From: a virus
Reading direction: 5' to 3' (one strand)
DNA length: 24,935 bases
IMG/VR virus record: IMGVR_UViG_3300049596_000908
Span: 1-24,935 of that record
Shown here: piece by piece, positions 8,557 through 16,349 of the stretch
How positions within the stretch are numbered: position 1 is the stretch's first letter
How the letters are laid out: each line of letters starts with the position of its first letter
Made by a program: the position numbers and the translations under genes
The notes under the pieces: model-generated
Databases searched by the model: none
Seen by the model: only the letters and a program-made list of their open reading frames with translations
Told to the model about the DNA's origin: nothing

Positions 8557-8576
8557 GGGGTGTAATAACCCCTTTT
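8557..8576 (+). terminator. Hairpin with T run after sheath gene
   Basis: GGGGT (8557-8561) pairs with ACCCC (8568-8572) around a 6-nt loop and is followed by TTTT. The stem is short but GC-rich for this genome and starts 10 bp after the sheath stop codon. Probably a weak or partial terminator, since no promoter motif precedes the next gene. Confidence 0.55.
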
Positions 8577-8598
8577 AACAATTTTAAAAACAAACAAG

Positions 8599-8883
8599 AT
8601 GAAAATTAGAAAAAACGGTAAAACGATAAGTTTATCTGAATCAGATATGAAGAGAATCGTAAACAAACTTTTGAAGGAAGAATCAGATCCAAAAGAAGAT
8701 TTAGTGAAATGTTGTAAGGATGCAGGTATTAAAGCACCTATGTCTTGTATATCAGGAGACTTTGCTAAATGTATTAAGGAAGTTGGGGAAATGATACTTA
8801 CGGATCCTGTGGGTGAAGGTATGAAAGCTATTACTGCACTAAATTGTCTTAAAGACAAACAAAATTCAAGTGTACAACACTAA
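8599..8883 (+). CDS. Small Cys-rich protein with leader motif (hypothetical)
   Basis: This 94-residue protein is not recognised by function. It begins with the leader shared by four other proteins in this window (ISLSESDMKRIVNKLLKEE, residues 10-28). Next comes a helical region with five cysteines (38, 39, 50, 58, 83), a number and spacing that would allow disulfides or metal binding. No signal peptide or membrane segment is visible. The leader resembles N-termini I recall from many hypothetical proteins of uncultured marine phages (RLTESDL-RIV-type), but I cannot verify that here. It lies 52 bp after the sheath gene with an A-rich leader and no promoter motif, so it may be expressed by read-through. 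A small virion-internal protein is my best guess. Confidence 0.7.
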   Translation: MKIRKNGKTISLSESDMKRIVNKLLKEESDPKEDLVKCCKDAGIKAPMSCISGDFAKCIKEVGEMILTDPVGEGMKAITALNCLKDKQNSSVQH

Positions 8884-8911
8884 TAATAACCCTTTTCAAT
8901 TTAGACGTTGA

Positions 8912-8941
8912 CGAATCTTTATATAGTTCGGATTCTTTTTT
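8912..8941 (+). terminator. Possible weak terminator
   Basis: GAATC (8913-8917) can pair with GATTC (8931-8935), followed directly by six T residues. The stem is only 5 bp with a 13-nt loop, so this is weak. Confidence 0.25.
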
Positions 8942-8992
8942 GATTTTACATATATCAGATATATTAAACAAATATACGATTCTTTTTTGATT
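8931..8992 (+). repeat. Direct repeat GATTCTTTTTTGATT, two copies
   Basis: An exact 15-nt repeat occurs at 8931-8945 and 8978-8992, 47 bp apart, in the 194-bp gap between genes. Purpose unknown; it may reflect duplication of a terminator-like segment. Confidence 0.5.
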
Positions 8993-9027
8993 ATACAAAA
9001 ATTAATGTGTATTTATTTTTCAATAAC

Positions 9028-9054
9028 AAAAACCCAACTTAGATTGGGTTTTTT
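9028..9054 (+). terminator. Strong intrinsic terminator
   Basis: AAAAACCCAA (9028-9037) pairs perfectly with TTGGGTTTTT (9044-9053) around the 6-nt loop CTTAGA, and the 3' arm ends in six T residues. It closes the sheath / small-protein unit just before the ATATTTAT motif of the next gene. Confidence 0.85.
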
Positions 9055-9065
9055 ACTTAATCACA

Positions 9066-9073
9066 ATATTTAT
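9066..9073 (+). promoter_or_regulatory. ATATTTAT motif upstream of gene 9078
   Basis: The octamer lies between the strong terminator and the start codon, only 4 bp before ATG. If it is a -10-like element, this message would be leaderless. Confidence 0.3.
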
Positions 9074-9077
9074 TAGT

Positions 9078-12068
9078 ATGAGTAAATTATTTTCAGAAAA
9101 GGAAATTAAAAAATTAAAAAAATTTTTAAGTAATAATTTAATTTCTGAACAAGGAATTGGTAGAAGATTGGTGGATGCGTTAGAAAATAGTTCTTCCGCA
9201 GTTGCTAAAGCTATTAAAAATATTGACCCAAAACTTGCAACTAATTTTTTAAATACCGAAATAAAAAGTTTTGATGATTTATCAAAACATTTAAATGACT
9301 ATAAATCTATATGGAAGTCAACAGGTATTGATTGGGATTACACAAATAAGGCAATTTTATCATTTAAAAAATGGTCAGATAGTGGATTCTTAAAAACTGC
9401 AGATGATAAATTAATTTTACAGGTAATAAATGATTTACCAACGGAAGGTGATGTAAGGGGAATAGCTTTTGACTTATGGAAAAAAAGTAAAGGTACATAC
9501 TCACCAACGAAACCAAAATCACAAACTATTGTAGTTAAAGATAAAAAAAGTGGTAACAATATAGTACAAAAAACTGAAGGTGGTGAGTTAAAAAACTATA
9601 CTATAGATAATGAAGGTAATTTATCAAATATAGATGATACTAAAATAGATTTAGATGTAGATTCTAAAGAAATACCTCAACAAGTATCGGGATTAAAATT
9701 GTCTGACATACCAAAAGATGAGTGGGATATTATAGATGCATCGTTTAAAAAATATGGTTTAGAGGATGACTGGGGGTATGATACAAATACTGGTGAACCT
9801 ATTTATGTTACATTACAGATAAATGGTGAAAACGTAAAATTTTCTTTAAATAGTAAGGGTCCTGAACAGTTTGATAATAAAAAAATTGGTGATGATGATT
9901 TATATGAATCATATAGAGGTGAATACGATAAGACTTTTGAAAATGTTGATTACGGTAAAAAACCAAATCTTGGTGATTGGGTTAAAAATGAAAAAATATT
10001 AAAAGACCCTAAATTAAAAGAAAAGTATGTTTATAGATTCGATGTTTCTTTAGGGGTAAAATTGTTTACTGATCAAATAAACGGTTGGTGGGGTGAATGG
10101 GTTATAGTTAATCCAAAAGAAATCAAAAATTATAGAAAAACTAAAGATTTAGAAGAATTAAAAAATAGTTTATTTCATACAATTTATCATGAATTAACAC
10201 ACGTCATACAACCTAAAAAAAGTTGGGACACATATAAATCAAAAGATTTTGTGGATGGTAAAGAGGCTTGGGAATATTTAAAAGGTAAAAAAGAAAAGAA
10301 ACCCTACAAAAAAGAAGAGGTCGATAAATTAGATTTTTGGCAATGGCAAAGAGAGGATAATGTTGCAGCAGAAAAGGCAATTAAACAATTTGGATTAGAA
10401 AAAAATATAGATACTACTAAGGATTACAGTTGGTTGACTGAATTCGAAAAATGGTCTTTTGAAAATAAAATTATACCTGAAAAATATATTAGTAAGGACT
10501 TAAAACAAATTGACACTCCTAAGTTTAATATAAATTTATTTGGGGATGATGTTAAAATTAGGGCATTAAAATTGTCAATCGATAATTGGTCCGAATTTGG
10601 GGTTGATTATAAAAAAATAAAAACCGATACAGAAAATTTAAATAATAGTCAATTTTTAAAATTCATAGAGAATAATATAACTACTCCTGAAATTGAGAGG
10701 ATTGTAAAAGAATCTGCTAGTGAATTAAGTTATTGGAGTAATGTTAAGGAAATTGAAGCGGAATTCACTGCAAATATTAAAAGTTTATTGGAGTTAGGTA
10801 CTTTAGAAAAAAATAAAGGTTTTGCCACTTTTTTAGTTGATTATCTAAGAGGTACAAATAAATCCCAAAAGTTAGTAGATATCGATTTACAAAAATACAA
10901 AACTTTGTTGGATTCAGAAAAATCATGGATTAATAACCCAACAGGTGTAGAAAAAATAAAAGATTATTTTAAAACATTTATAGATAAATTTTTAAATAAA
11001 AATGTTACTGACCCAGTTAAATTAGGGAATGAATTAAAAGGTGTTGATGGTTGGGTTAATAATATACCAAAAGATTTTTTTGATGTGTTAGGTAAATTAG
11101 AACGTAGATGGAAAAAAATATATCCTGAACAAGCAAAAAAACTTGAGAGTGATTTATATAAACAAGCATATGAATTAATTTCTAAAGGATATCCTGCAAT
11201 ATTACCATTTATTGTTAGTGGTTTAACCGATGATGAGAATGAAACTACCAAAAATGAATCTATTATATATAAAAAGAATTATTTAACTGAATCAATAAAA
11301 AAAACATATTCATTCGATTGGGATGATAATATTTTAAAAATGTCAACAAGAATTCATTTAGAATATAAAGTTGGTGGGTTGCACTGGGTACCTGTTTCAG
11401 TTTCTACTGAACAATTTAGATCCATTAGACATAAATTAGGTGATGAGTTTAGATATACTAATAATGACATATTAGAAGCGTTTAAAGATTTTAGAGAGTA
11501 CGATTCTTTTATAAGAGATGTTAAATATGCAATAGATAGTAGAAGTTACGGACCTAGTTTTAATGATTTTAAAGAGGCTTTAATTAATGGAGATGACTTC
11601 TCTATCATTACTGCTAGATCAAATTCACCACAGTCACTAATAGATGGTATTAAGGTATTAATAGAAAAAAACTTTTCTTATAGTGAAAAAGAAAAAATGA
11701 TGAAGAACCTTAAAGATACATCAATAAATGATTATCTTAAATTACAAGATTATCATCCTGTATCTTCAAAAGAATTTTTAAATAGTTTTGGTTTAGATAT
11801 AACAAGTACTAATCCCGAAAAAGGAAAAGAAATTGCGTTTAGGAATTTTGTGGAAAGAGTTATAGAACAAATTGATGAAATAAAGAATAATCCTGATTTT
11901 GAGGGTATTAGTGTTGGATATAGTGATGACGATTTAAGTAATATAGAGATTATTGAAACTTTAATAAGGGAAGAATTAAGTGTGAAATATCCAGAAATAC
12001 ATTTTAATGTGTTTGATACATCTGACCCAAATAACCCTAAAAAGAAAAGAATTATTATAAAGAAATAG
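9078..12068 (+). CDS. Large multidomain protein: leader, shared module, HELTH metallopeptidase motif, C-terminal HAD-like hydrolase
   Basis: A 996-residue protein. Residues 1-25 form an amphipathic basic leader ending LISEQ. Residues 21-141 are about 78% identical by hand count to residues 32-152 of the protein at 16973. Residues 366-378 (FHTIYHELTHVIQ) contain the zincin HExxH motif (371-375); a plausible third ligand lies in KEIEAEFTA near 557-565. From about 740 to the end there is a HAD-like hydrolase: motif I SFDWDDN (D747, D749), motif II IITARS (T845), motif IV GYSDDD (950-952), with Lys915/917 as a candidate for motif III. Peptidase and phosphatase activities are inferred from motifs. 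The 3' end overlaps the opposed homing endonuclease by 14 bp. Likely a virion cargo or ejected protein; a tail-assembly enzyme is the alternative. Confidence 0.75.
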   Translation: MSKLFSEKEIKKLKKFLSNNLISEQGIGRRLVDALENSSSAVAKAIKNIDPKLATNFLNTEIKSFDDLSKHLNDYKSIWKSTGIDWDYTNKAILSFKKWSDSGFLKTADDKLILQVINDLPTEGDVRGIAFDLWKKSKGTYSPTKPKSQTIVVKDKKSGNNIVQKTEGGELKNYTIDNEGNLSNIDDTKIDLDVDSKEIPQQVSGLKLSDIPKDEWDIIDASFKKYGLEDDWGYDTNTGEPIYVTLQINGENVKFSLNSKGPEQFDNKKIGDDDLYESYRGEYDKTFENVDYGKKPNLGDWVKNEKILKDPKLKEKYVYRFDVSLGVKLFTDQINGWWGEWVIVNPKEIKNYRKTKDLEELKNSLFHTIYHELTHVIQPKKSWDTYKSKDFVDGKEAWEYLKGKKEKKPYKKEEVDKLDFWQWQREDNVAAEKAIKQFGLEKNIDTTKDYSWLTEFEKWSFENKIIPEKYISKDLKQIDTPKFNINLFGDDVKIRALKLSIDNWSEFGVDYKKIKTDTENLNNSQFLKFIENNITTPEIERIVKESASELSYWSNVKEIEAEFTANIKSLLELGTLEKNKGFATFLVDYLRGTNKSQKLVDIDLQKYKTLLDSEKSWINNPTGVEKIKDYFKTFIDKFLNKNVTDPVKLGNELKGVDGWVNNIPKDFFDVLGKLERRWKKIYPEQAKKLESDLYKQAYELISKGYPAILPFIVSGLTDDENETTKNESIIYKKNYLTESIKKTYSFDWDDNILKMSTRIHLEYKVGGLHWVPVSVSTEQFRSIRHKLGDEFRYTNNDILEAFKDFREYDSFIRDVKYAIDSRSYGPSFNDFKEALINGDDFSIITARSNSPQSLIDGIKVLIEKNFSYSEKEKMMKNLKDTSINDYLKLQDYHPVSSKEFLNSFGLDITSTNPEKGKEIAFRNFVERVIEQIDEIKNNPDFEGISVGYSDDDLSNIEIIETLIREELSVKYPEIHFNVFDTSDPNNPKKKRIIIKK
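9138..9497 (+). repeat. Duplicated coding module, copy 1
   Basis: Paralogous with 17066-17425. Inside it, 9355-9448 matches 17283-17376 at 92 of 94 bases, far closer than the flanking parts, which suggests recent duplication or gene conversion. Confidence 0.9.
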
Positions 12069-13662
12069 AATAAACTAAGTTACCACAATCGTATATTTTA
12101 TTTATACCTCTACTTCTCATAATTTCATGTTCAGTTAATTTACTATCATATCCTTTTGAAACCAATACATCTTTTCGAAATTTAAATCTGTATTCTCTTT
12201 TTTTGTTTATAATATAAAAATAATTAGGTTTAGACTCTTTTATTTTAGTAAATCCTAAAATATTGTACAAGTTACCGTTACTCCATCTCATATCTGCGTA
12301 ACTAATTATATTTTTTGGTTTATAAGATTTAATAAAATGATTTAGTAATTTTGATGCACCACCATTTACAGTAAAATTAATTTTATTACAAAATCTTAAT
12401 AATTCCCATTCATAATTTGTACCATTCATAATTTTTCTACCATTACCGAAAGTCATTATGGAGACAAGTTCATCATTATAAAATAATCCGTAGTTTATTT
12501 TACTACCAACAGTACCTTGTATGTGATTATCGTTTAAAAATTTAGTTTTAACTTTAGTAGAAACTTCTTTTATTAAACATTTTCTTGCGTATACCTTTTT
12601 ATCGATTAAACCTAACAAATTTCTAATTCTACTTTTTACAATTTCTTTTTTAGAATCCCACTCGTCTTCAAAAACATGAACTAAACGAATACCTTCTTTA
12701 TTACATTCATTTGTTTTATCAATATGATAATTTTTGTCTTTAAATAAGTCACAATGATAATATAAACCATTTAATTCAAAACCGATATTTTTTTCCTCAA
12801 CTAATATATCAATTTCTTTTCCTTTTAATATATCTCTATTACCTGTCTTTACTGTAAATCCTAAACTACCTATGAAATCACAAAGTTCTTTCTCTTTAAT
12901 AGATCTTAACTCACTTACAGGATTACAGATAGTACAAGAGTTTAAATTATTATCAAAACGATAGAATAATAAACTTCTATCTATTTCATAATCATTAACA
13001 CATTTATCACATTTTAATGTGACATAAGTACCCTTATCATTAATAATATTTAATGATTTATATTTTTCATTGAATTTTTTAAGTTTAGATGTTACATTAT
13101 TTTCCCTATACCCATAAGAAATTAAGTTTGTTGTAACACCATATTTTTTTAAATTAGTGTTTTTCTTTTTTTCTTTAACAGATTCTAAACAATTTGGGTT
13201 GTGAACACCTAACTTTTCCGTAGTTTTCATTTTTATAAATTCTTTGTTTTTGAAGATATTATCTACACCATACCTTTCTTTAGTCGTAATTTTTACTTTA
13301 TTTTTTATTTCTTCATTTTTCATAGGATGTCCATTATACTTTTTAGTAAAAGTATTTTTTATTTTTTCCCTATGTGACTCTGAAGAATTAGTACACTTTA
13401 ATGAACAATATACACCATATCCCTCTTTTAAACTTTTTTTAAATTTTAATTCTTTCCCACAGTGATTACATTTTGGTTTTGAGGATATGTCATGTATAAA
13501 TAAAAATATTTTTTCCTTAAAAAATAAATTTTTATCTAAATTATTTTTTTCTATGAATAAATTTATTTCATTAAAAATATTATTATATTTTTTTTTAATA
13601 TATTCTTCTCTAGTTTTTAAACCAGATTTATTATCTAATAAAAAAAATTTTTTAAAATCCAT
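12055..13662 (-). CDS. Free-standing homing endonuclease (EDxHD / Vsr-like type)
   Basis: A 535-residue protein. Residues 65-90 form a zinc-binding knuckle (CNHC ... YCSLKC), and a second Cys set is at 218/221 and 243/246. Between them are several repeats of the type K-x-K-Y/L-G-V-x-N (for example TTKERYGVDNIFKN and TTEKLGVHNPNCLE), typical DNA-recognition repeats of phage homing enzymes. The nuclease core follows at about 255-335: KEIDILVEEKNIGFELNGLYYH, then HIDKTNECNKEGIRLVHVFEDEW. This is the pattern of EDxHD endonucleases such as I-Bth0305I, related to Vsr. It lies on the opposite strand to all neighbours and overlaps the end of gene 9078. Such genes spread by cutting and recombining into related genomes and usually serve themselves only. 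The surrounding frames are intact, so no intron is evident. Confidence 0.85.
   Translation of the reverse strand: MDFKKFFLLDNKSGLKTREEYIKKKYNNIFNEINLFIEKNNLDKNLFFKEKIFLFIHDISSKPKCNHCGKELKFKKSLKEGYGVYCSLKCTNSSESHREKIKNTFTKKYNGHPMKNEEIKNKVKITTKERYGVDNIFKNKEFIKMKTTEKLGVHNPNCLESVKEKKKNTNLKKYGVTTNLISYGYRENNVTSKLKKFNEKYKSLNIINDKGTYVTLKCDKCVNDYEIDRSLLFYRFDNNLNSCTICNPVSELRSIKEKELCDFIGSLGFTVKTGNRDILKGKEIDILVEEKNIGFELNGLYYHCDLFKDKNYHIDKTNECNKEGIRLVHVFEDEWDSKKEIVKSRIRNLLGLIDKKVYARKCLIKEVSTKVKTKFLNDNHIQGTVGSKINYGLFYNDELVSIMTFGNGRKIMNGTNYEWELLRFCNKINFTVNGGASKLLNHFIKSYKPKNIISYADMRWSNGNLYNILGFTKIKESKPNYFYIINKKREYRFKFRKDVLVSKGYDSKLTEHEIMRSRGINKIYDCGNLVYSISL
12055..13662 (-). mobile_element. Homing endonuclease insertion between tail genes
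   Basis: The endonuclease gene forms a single opposed cassette of about 1.6 kb separating gene 9078 from the tube gene. No terminal repeats or intron-like folds were seen, so the element is defined by the gene alone. Confidence 0.6.
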
Positions 13663-13678
13663 TTTTTTAAAGTTTGTG

Positions 13679-13686
13679 ATATTTAT
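13679..13686 (+). promoter_or_regulatory. ATATTTAT motif upstream of tail tube gene
   Basis: The octamer (GATATTTATAAG) lies 59 bp before the tube ATG and 16 bp from the divergent endonuclease ATG, where the minus strand reads TTATAAATATC. It could serve either gene. Confidence 0.35.
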
Positions 13687-13745
13687 AAGTAAAGATAAGT
13701 AAAATAATTAATACTTACAATAATAAATATTAAAAAAAATAAAAA

Positions 13746-14234
13746 ATGGCAGATTTATTAATGAGAATGCCTGTTCCTTACGAACCGTTAAGAAAGAATA
13801 GGTTTATTTTGAGATTTCCAGATGAATTGGGAATTCAAGAATGGTGGGTATCTACAACTAACCGACCAAAATATACGAGTCAAGAGGTGGAGATACCTTT
13901 TTTAAATACTTCTACATATGTAATTGGTAGATTTAACTGGGAATCAATCTCTGTAACTTTTAGAGATCCTATTGGTCCTTCTGCTACTCAGGCTTTGATG
14001 GAGTGGGTTCGTTTACACTCTGAATCTGTAACAGGTAGACAAGGTTACGCTGCAGGTTATAAGAAAGATATCGAGTTAGAGATGTTAGACCCAACAGGTG
14101 TAGTGGTTCAAAAATGGATTTTACAAGGTACACAATTAAACGATGTGGATTTTGGATCATTAGATTATTCATCTTCTGATTTGGCAGATATTACCGCAAC
14201 ACTTCGTTTTGATAGAGCAATAAGTGTATTCTAA
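13746..14234 (+). CDS. Tail tube protein (T4 gp19-like)
   Basis: At 162 residues it almost equals T4 gp19 (163). The N-terminus PYEPLRKNRFILRFPDEL (12-29), the segment WESISVTFRDPIGPSA followed by a helix 'MEWVRLHSES', and the late strand pair GTQLNDVDFGSLDYSSSDLA are characteristic of the contractile-phage tube subunit. It forms hexameric rings stacked on the baseplate within the sheath, and DNA passes through the lumen. The A-rich leader with eight and five A residues directly before ATG supports the start. The gene stands alone between its own motif and a terminator, which fits the need for high expression. Unusually, it is flanked on both sides by the leader-bearing cargo-like genes. Confidence 0.95.
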   Translation: MADLLMRMPVPYEPLRKNRFILRFPDELGIQEWWVSTTNRPKYTSQEVEIPFLNTSTYVIGRFNWESISVTFRDPIGPSATQALMEWVRLHSESVTGRQGYAAGYKKDIELEMLDPTGVVVQKWILQGTQLNDVDFGSLDYSSSDLADITATLRFDRAISVF

Positions 14235-14287
14235 TTTTTAGAATGACATATATATTTAATTAATCCCATCTTTAGGTGGGATTTTTT
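14228..14287 (+). terminator. Tail tube terminator (two hairpins)
   Basis: The main hairpin pairs AATCCCATC (14262-14270) with GGTGGGATT (14275-14283) around the tetraloop TTTA, with one G-U pair, and ends in six T residues (14282-14287). A smaller A/T hairpin ATTCTAA/TTAGAAT (14228-14244) overlaps the tube stop codon. Confidence 0.85.
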
Positions 14288-14298
14288 ATTTTTATCTA

Positions 14299-14306
14299 AT
14301 ATTTAT
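14299..14306 (+). promoter_or_regulatory. ATATTTAT motif upstream of gene 14326
   Basis: The octamer in TAATATTTATATA lies 11 bp after the tube terminator and 19 bp before the next ATG. This is the same terminator-motif-start arrangement as at 9028-9078. Confidence 0.4.
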
Positions 14307-14325
14307 ATATTAGAATAATTGTAAT

Positions 14326-16164
14326 ATGAAAAAAAAAATCTTCATAACAGAAAATCAATATAATAGAATATTTTTAAAAGAAGAAACTAAATCATCTACT
14401 AATGATGAGGTTGAGTCTACTAAAAATTTTTTAAGAAGTAATGGTTGGCCCAATTCATTAATAGGTGGTTCATTGTCAGCCAATCATGTTTTTGCTCAAT
14501 CAGCATTAAATGCTATAAAGGAATTAAATAATGTTTATATCGCACAAAAAGTAATTACAGGTACCAAAGGTATGTATGATGTTTGTATTGCAAAATCGGA
14601 ATTAGGTACATGTAATGTGGCAGCGGGAGGTGGACTATATGTCGCAAAAGATTTCAGTGATTTGGCAGATCAAATATCGGATAAAATGATAGGTAAATTG
14701 AGAGCATCTGATATTGCAAATAACAGAACTATATACTTTCAGTGGGGAAAAATACAAAAAGAATTAGAAGCAACTTTTAAGTATGATAAAAATGCTTGGA
14801 GATCATCTTATTTTCCTGAAGGTTGGTGGAACTTTTTTACTAAGTATTTTGGGACAGATAATTACAGTCAAATAAAAAACAGAATACAAAAAATTGCTAG
14901 TTATGATATTCCATACAATAAAGGAACTTTAAATCAATATGATAAAGCTACCAGTGTATGGGAATATATTGGGGATTGTTTTAGTGACTATCATTGTGCT
15001 TTGGATATCGCTTCTATTGCAGTTCTAGCAATACCAGGAGTTGGGTTAGCGTTAAGTGCAGGAATAGATTTTGCGAATGCTTCTACATATGGAGTAGAGG
15101 CTTTTAATGCGAAAACAAAAGAAGAAAGAGATGCTGCTATAATCGCTGGCGGGTTAACGCTTTTTGGTGGATTTTTAGGAGGAGGTGTTAGTCAAACTAA
15201 TAGAATATTAACTAAAGGTAGTGCAAATATTAAAGTTTATAAATATGCAGATGATGTAATTAAAAGGGTTGATAATGAATTACCTCTTTTAAAAAATGTA
15301 TCAACCAATGTAAAAAATCAAAAATTAGTAAAAATTTATAAAGAAACTGCGGATAAATACGGACTTAGCCAATCTGAAATATTAATCGGACACGATATAA
15401 TTAATAATTTTGCTAAAATTGATCCTAAAGTTGCTAAAATTTACAGTGATGCATTAACAAAAATAGAAAGTAGGGTAGGTAAGGCTAACTTACTTACAGT
15501 TTCAAAAAATAAAAACTTTAAAAATTTAGTTTTACAAAATAATGGTGATGTAGTTACATCATTAAAGGCGTATATGAAAACTGTTGCAGGAAAAGAAGCT
15601 TTACAAGAGTTAGGTATGTATGTTATATTATCAGAGGTTTTAAGTGAACCTGAAGTAGCTAAATGGTTATCGGATAAAATTAATTTAGTTCAACATTCCC
15701 TTAAACCAACTGTACAAACTAATATTAAAAATGATGGTTATGATTGGAAAGCGACTAAAGAAATATTTTTTTCTGATGGATCACTTACAGATAATACATT
15801 ACTTAATAACGCTTATACTAAAGGATGGAGACCTTGGACAAAAAGTGAAGAAATACCGACTGAAGACGATATAAAAAAATCAAGAGAGTGGTTAATAAAT
15901 AACCCTAAATTCCAAACTAAAAAATTTAAGGATTGGTTATCTACACAAACTTCTGAAATAATGAATAAAAGTATAAGTGGTAAAGAAGTATCTAATATAG
16001 AAATGACACCTACCGATGAAAAGGATAGAAAAGAAAATGTTAGGTACGTTGATGATAAAGAAGAGATGAATACATTGTCAGGTGTAGATGACGGTAAAAA
16101 AGGATCGGATGCAATAGATTTATTAGATCAACAACAAGAGGATTATTTAAAAAATCAAAAATGA
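14326..16164 (+). CDS. Leader-bearing protein with glycine-rich hydrophobic helices (putative virion cargo)
   Basis: A 612-residue protein of unknown family. It opens with the shared leader (ITENQYNRIFLKEE, residues 7-20). A globular part with paired cysteines (87/96 and 218/224) follows. Residues 225-250 (ALDIASIAVLAIPGVGLALS ...) and 268-288 (DAAIIAGGLTLFGGFLGGG) are glycine-rich and hydrophobic. A helical domain and a charged tail (from about 560) complete it. The Ile-Pro-Gly-x-Gly pattern followed by D-x-A-N-A-x-x-Y resembles the hydrophobic 'pretoxin' helices in bacterial polymorphic toxins, as I recall them; a membrane-inserting role during DNA delivery is possible but unproven. It is first in a unit of four genes, and its stop overlaps the next start as ATGA. 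Confidence 0.7.
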   Translation: MKKKIFITENQYNRIFLKEETKSSTNDEVESTKNFLRSNGWPNSLIGGSLSANHVFAQSALNAIKELNNVYIAQKVITGTKGMYDVCIAKSELGTCNVAAGGGLYVAKDFSDLADQISDKMIGKLRASDIANNRTIYFQWGKIQKELEATFKYDKNAWRSSYFPEGWWNFFTKYFGTDNYSQIKNRIQKIASYDIPYNKGTLNQYDKATSVWEYIGDCFSDYHCALDIASIAVLAIPGVGLALSAGIDFANASTYGVEAFNAKTKEERDAAIIAGGLTLFGGFLGGGVSQTNRILTKGSANIKVYKYADDVIKRVDNELPLLKNVSTNVKNQKLVKIYKETADKYGLSQSEILIGHDIINNFAKIDPKVAKIYSDALTKIESRVGKANLLTVSKNKNFKNLVLQNNGDVVTSLKAYMKTVAGKEALQELGMYVILSEVLSEPEVAKWLSDKINLVQHSLKPTVQTNIKNDGYDWKATKEIFFSDGSLTDNTLLNNAYTKGWRPWTKSEEIPTEDDIKKSREWLINNPKFQTKKFKDWLSTQTSEIMNKSISGKEVSNIEMTPTDEKDRKENVRYVDDKEEMNTLSGVDDGKKGSDAIDLLDQQQEDYLKNQK

Positions 16165-16349
16165 TAGTTTTAGAAATACAAGAAAGAATAGATAGTATAA
16201 AGAATAGATTAGACGAAATTAATAATTTATTTAATATTTATAATATAAATGATAAAGAGAGTATTGAAATCTTACAAGAAGAAATACAATTATATAAAGA
16301 AGAATTAAAAAATATATTTAATGAAAAACTTAACGGAGCAATTAAATAG
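16161..16349 (+). CDS. Small coiled-coil protein (hypothetical)
   Basis: A 62-residue, almost entirely helical protein (QERIDSIKNRLDEINNLF, and later EEIQLYKEELKNIFNEKL) with heptad-like spacing of Ile and Leu; no cysteines and no leader motif. It begins in an ATGA overlap with the upstream gene, and its last 29 bp overlap the next gene, so coupling is tight on both sides. No function recognised. It could be a chaperone or adaptor for one of the neighbouring large proteins. The conserved-looking overlap structure argues for a real gene despite its size. Confidence 0.6.
   Translation: MIVLEIQERIDSIKNRLDEINNLFNIYNINDKESIEILQEEIQLYKEELKNIFNEKLNGAIK

Noticed and set aside
6923-8858. Minus-strand open frames in the sheath and 8599 genes
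   Set aside because: Shadows of confident + strand genes, with no recognisable domains.
13244-13702. Two + strand open frames opposite the endonuclease
   Set aside because: Phe/Leu/Ser-rich translations typical of the antisense of a Lys/Asn-rich gene; no start context or family match.
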